64,000 bases of DNA from Cristatella mucedo (Eukaryota > Bryozoa > Phylactolaemata > Cristatellidae): the NCBI GenBank assembly GCA_009760855.2, contig WPIO01000108.1, positions 448,001-512,000 of the forward strand. The letters run 5' to 3'. Both the position numbers and the translations under genes were made by a program. This document shows, piece after piece, positions 57,505-64,000 of the stretch (positions are counted from its first letter, which is position 1; every line of letters begins with the position of its first letter). The notes under the pieces are model-generated. The model was not told where the DNA came from and did not search any database. It worked only from the letters and a program-made list of their open reading frames with translations.

Positions 57505-57639
57505 CCGCAGCAGCTGGCCTGGCGAGAGCGGACTGGGAGGGGAGGGAAAAGTCTGACGGCCATCTCGCGGCCATCTCGTCTCCTCCTTCGGCCTTCCTCC
57601 TCCTTCTAAGCAGCCAGCGAAACGGCAAGTGCTGACGTG

Positions 57640-57725
57640 GAGGCTGTGAGCGATCGATCGATCGATTGATCGATTCCGATCCGATTTGAATCGCTCGACT
57701 GGATCGACCGATCGATCAATCGGCT
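57640..57725. repeat. (ATCG)n-like repeat
   Basis: GATCGATCGATCGATTGATC and scattered ATCGATC strings, with a high density of short palindromes. Confidence 0.75.
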
Positions 57726-59800
57726 GCTGGGATCGTTGACGCTTTGGGTCTCGGTGGTTAATTGGCCAAATTGCAAGTGAAGTAGGTGGAAGGTGACCCA
57801 GCCCCCTCCCCCGCCCCCGTATCGCCTCTCCCATTTCGAGAATGGAGTTCAAGTGAGTGATGGCTCGCACTGGCAGGCGGTGCCGGCGCCACGAGCTATT
57901 CGATCCTAGCAGTTCTTTCTTTAGTTACCCTTGGCTTCCTTTTGTGGGCAGGCATGGGCATGTATATTATATAGTCGGTTACATTGGGCCCATAGTAACT
58001 AGCAAGCGTTTTGTCAATAACGTCCGTCAGTAGCTTCATGACCATGGCTCTGGTCGGCAAAGCTGAAATGTGTCTCCCCTGTGGGCCTCTGAAAATCCCC
58101 CTGTGGGCCTCCGGTTGCTGTAGCTCGTGCTCAGGTCAAGCTTGGCTTGCAAGATTTCGAATGAGACTGTTTGCTCTGCCGTCAAATTGTGAAGGCGCTG
58201 TGTGCGAGCACATTTGGTTTGTCTACTTAGCCAGAAACATCAGCAGGAGTCGGCCATGTTGCCGCCTGCGGTTAGATTCTTCACCACCAATTGTGGTGAC
58301 AGCTGCAGTGGGTCGCAGGGGCGCAGCAAGGCCAGAGCTCATTGGCTCATTCAGTCCCTCCTTCCGGAGCCCTCGACATTCGGGAGGGGGATGCGAGCAT
58401 CCGGAGCAGGCACCTCGATATTCCTGTGCACTTGAGTGGGCTGGCATCCTGGGCAGGTAGCCAATTAATTCCGATGCTTAGTCACGTGAGGGGTACTCAT
58501 TGAAATGGCTATCGTTACTGGGCTGGCCCTTTTATTGGTGGAAAAGATACACGCCTGTGCCGGCATTGTGCTGGCTAATCATTGGCTCCCGCACCCCGGT
58601 CTCTCAACAATCAGTCTTTCAAGGTAGATAAAATTCATCACAGAGGCCTGAATGGAGGAGGCGAGCCTGGGGGGGGGCGAGGGGCGACGAAGCTTCAGCC
58701 GAAGGCCGTAAAAAATCACCACCGACCATCACCATCCATTGTTTGGCACTCCGGACACCTAACACCAGCCGCCGCACTCTGGCTTACAACAATAGCAGGC
58801 TGCAGCAGGCTGCCTTCGGCATTATGCCGGAGTCGATTGAGGCGCCATCTGCAGTGACAGGAGTGAGTGACCTGTGAGACCGACCTCGGCTTGACCGCCT
58901 TGCCTTTTCTGCCCGCTCACCCACGGAGGCTCCTCCTCCCGCCTTCTTCTGAGCAATCTTCCGAGTATCGAAAGCGAGCTGCACGAAACGAGACTCGCAA
59001 CGTAGCGATACTGCTGGCGGCCGCCGCCGGCGTCCGTCGGCGACCCAGCCCGAGCGTGGCACCAGTAGGCTCCACACTTCCAGCGCTACAGGCGAGAGCT
59101 TTGCCTTGCTGCTCAGCTAGTCGGTTAAGGAGTGGGTGACCGCCGGATAGCCAGAAACTGTCCACGAGCCTCGACCTTGAGTTTGCAGCTCTCACGCCAC
59201 CTCACTCCCTCGGCATCAGCGACGGCAGTGCCAGCCTATTCCCTCTGCAGATCGATCGTCCGTGAATTCCGAATGGCGGCGGTTCTCGAGAGCCGGCAGC
59301 CACAATGCTGGCAGTTTACAGAGTGCCGTTTTCTTCTTTTGCACGTCTTTCGTGTCGCTGCTGCGAGCTCCCTCCCAGCGAGCGAGCACATCGTGCCTCA
59401 ATGGTCGGAAGCTCGTGCTCGCTGTTTGGCGTGCGGCTTTTCGCGATGCGATGCTACTACGCAGGCAGCAGCGACTCGGGCCCGATTCATGCTCACTGCA
59501 GCCAGCCAGCAGCTGTGAATTGCGTGGCTGCACCTGCACTGCCTAGTGGAGCACCGTACGCGAGGCCTGGGGAAAGGATTGCGTTTTTACCCTCTGACCT
59601 CAACCATCCCTATGACGTCTGTTTCCCGGATGGACGTTTGGGGTTCAATTTAACTCCTCTGCACCGACGAGCTGCTCATCCCCGGGCAACCCGAAAATAT
59701 GCTCAACTTGCATCTTGTCCTTCGAGTGGAGGTCACGATGCTGGCTTACCAGCAATGTGCGCTGTGGAGATCAGAAACCATGGTAGCAGCAGTGCTCTCC
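57726..59800. other. No recognisable gene
   Basis: Moderately GC-rich. Frames of 90-190 residues occur on both strands (for example plus 58011-58460 and 59305-59883) without domains. A CGAATGGCGGCGG at about 59269 is YY1-like. Not called as genes. Confidence 0.4.
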
Positions 59801-59802
59801 TT

Positions 59803-59805
<3 letters not shown>

Positions 59806-59842
<37 letters not shown>

Positions 59843-60135
59843 TCTCTCTTGCTCTCCGTGGCGGAGATCAGAAACCATGGTAGCAGCAGTGCTCTCATTC
59901 CCTTCCTTTCTCTCGTTCTCTCCCTCTCTCTTGCTCTCTCTCTTTTGGTTTCTCTCTTTCTCTGTCTCTCCTCTCTCACCTCTCTCTCTCCCCTCTTTCT
60001 CTCTCTCTCTCACTCGGCGTCTATGTCTCTGTCTCCTTTTCTCCCTCTCTCTTGCTCTCTCTCTCTCCCCCCCTTTCTCTTTCTCCTCCTCAATCTCTCT
60101 CTCTATCTCTGTGTGTCTGTCTCTCTTGCTCTCTC
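59806..60135. repeat. CT-rich simple-repeat cluster with a 49-60 nt duplication
   Basis: CT runs throughout. GGAGATCAGAAACCATGGTA, then GCAGCAGTGCTCTC, occurs at about 59765-59800 and again at about 59862-59898, so a unit containing both unique and CT sequence has been duplicated. Confidence 0.9.
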
Positions 60136-62956
<2,821 letters not shown>

Positions 62957-63115
62957 AATCGGTCTTCCACCTTGTCGTCCGCAGGTCTTCCGCCTTTCTT
63001 TCACCGGTCTTCCACTTTTATTTCACCGGTCTTCCACCTTTCTTTCACTAGTCCCCACTTTTTTCCACCGTTTCTCCCACCTTTTCTTTCTTCTACCTTT
63101 CTCCTACCGGTCTCT
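62957..63115. repeat. Pyrimidine-rich minisatellite, unit about 22 nt
   Basis: Units like TTTCACCGGTCTTCCACCTT repeat with growing divergence to the right (CACTAGTCCCCAC, CACCGTTTCTCC). Confidence 0.85.
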
Positions 63116-63547
63116 GCCTGGCTCCCCAGTCTATCGACCAAACACCGAAGCAAGACGGACCAATGAAACCGACCGACAAGTAAATCCTGCTCAAGAGAGC
63201 AACTGTTTTAGTACCAAGCAACCTGAGCTCACCCAGTCGCCTTACCGGGTGAGCTGACCATGATTGGTAGGTAGGCAGTCGTGCGATATATTTTTTCGAC
63301 GACTAATGCAAGCAGACGGCCAGCCTCTGCCATTGTCATCAAGAAGCCGGGAATGATGGATCGTTTCCGTTTTCTGTCGAGGAGAGGTTAGGGGTGATAC
63401 AGCCACTGCCAGGCTGAGTCCTTTACCCCATTGGCCTGAATCCGTGACTGACAGTGAGAGCCTGCAATTGCTTCAGACGCTGTTGAACGTCGCCAAGAAT
63501 GCAAGGAGGAAAGTGGAAGTGTGCAAAGGCGTAGGCTGAAATGCCGC
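63116..63547. other. No recognisable gene
   Basis: No supported feature. Confidence 0.5.
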
Positions 63548-63705
63548 ACTGATTTGGCCCAGTGGTTAAGGTGCTCGCTTCGACCGAGGTTGAGGTGAAT
63601 GTATTCGATGACCGAAGTCGTGGGCTCGAGCTGTGGTCGTGGGCTGCGACATATGTGAAGTGCCTGAGTATGATTAAGCTCTCCTAAGGCGCTATACAAA
63701 TGAAG

Positions 63706-63787
<82 letters not shown>

Positions 63788-63797
63788 TATATATATG
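63548..63797 (+). mobile_element. tRNA-derived SINE ending in a long (TA)n
   Basis: TGGCCCAGTGGTTAAGGTGC (A-box region), B-box-like GTGGGCTCGAGC, then TGATTAAGCTCTCCTAAGG, CGCTATACAAATGAAGG and about 88 bases of TA repeat (63709-63797). Between the boxes, GACCGA-GGTTGAGGTGAAT and GACCGAAGTCGTGGGCTCGA form an internal near-duplication. Confidence 0.8.
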
Positions 63798-64000
63798 ACT
63801 TACGTAAGACGAGATACTCGGATACTCTCATTGCGTCATGTCCACCACCCACTTAATAAGTAGGTCACATGCTGCAGTACAAGCTAACTGTCTGTCACCA
63901 TGAGTAGCTCTATGTTGCTAGTAGTCGCCAAACCGGAGGACGATCTGCGATCACGTGTGCTGCCTAGGCTCACGCTCGTGCCTCAGTGTGGCTTGATCTG
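63798..64000. other. No recognisable gene
   Basis: Short terminal stretch without a supported feature. Confidence 0.5.

Overview
The window is metazoan nuclear DNA, mostly intergenic and/or intronic, and densely repetitive. Three things support this: L2-clade (CR1-like) LINE fragments with endonuclease and reverse transcriptase, tRNA-derived SINEs that share the LINE 3' tail, and very long microsatellites. CpG-rich blocks alternate with AT-rich, repeat-filled DNA. No rRNA, functional tRNA, CRISPR array or bacterial-type operon was seen. I cannot name the species; a lophotrochozoan or another non-model animal with a GC-rich genome would fit.

Layout. 0-7 kb: a CpG-rich block with a strong GC hairpin (124-183), a speculative two-exon gene start (654-940), three L2 3'-tail copies and a CT-rich minisatellite. 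7-9.5 kb: a decayed Ty3/gypsy pol fragment on the minus strand (RT/RNase H, then integrase) with a TATA-containing LTR-like sequence behind it, then another L2 tail. 9.5-36 kb: scattered microsatellites, SINEs, L2 remnants and two copies of an unnamed dispersed repeat, with no confident gene. 36.9-39 kb: about 2 kb of GA-rich then CT-rich simple sequence, a 27-bp minisatellite and two strong hairpins. 39.9-41.5 kb: the strongest CpG-island-like block. 41.5-49.1 kb: an L2 cluster of three RT-bearing fragments, one carrying a 296-bp solo LTR with a 5-bp target-site duplication, and a TATA/E-box promoter-like segment between them. 49-57 kb: CpG-rich DNA with a candidate start exon (53009-53017) and the only convincing host coding segment, a Ser/Gly/Ala-rich exon at about 55549-56287 with basic Phe-Ser modules reminiscent of MARCKS effector regions, followed by a (CAG)-type minisatellite. 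57-64 kb: a GC-box array, a 140-bp (AC)n, a pyrimidine-rich minisatellite and a SINE ending in a long (TA)n.

Most long open frames are artefacts of CT/GA, CA/TG, CCT or CAG repeats or of GC-rich sequence. The genes do not form a pathway. The main biological story is a LINE/SINE partnership through a shared 3' tail, nested transposon insertion, and at least one host gene, probably on the plus strand, near the right end.
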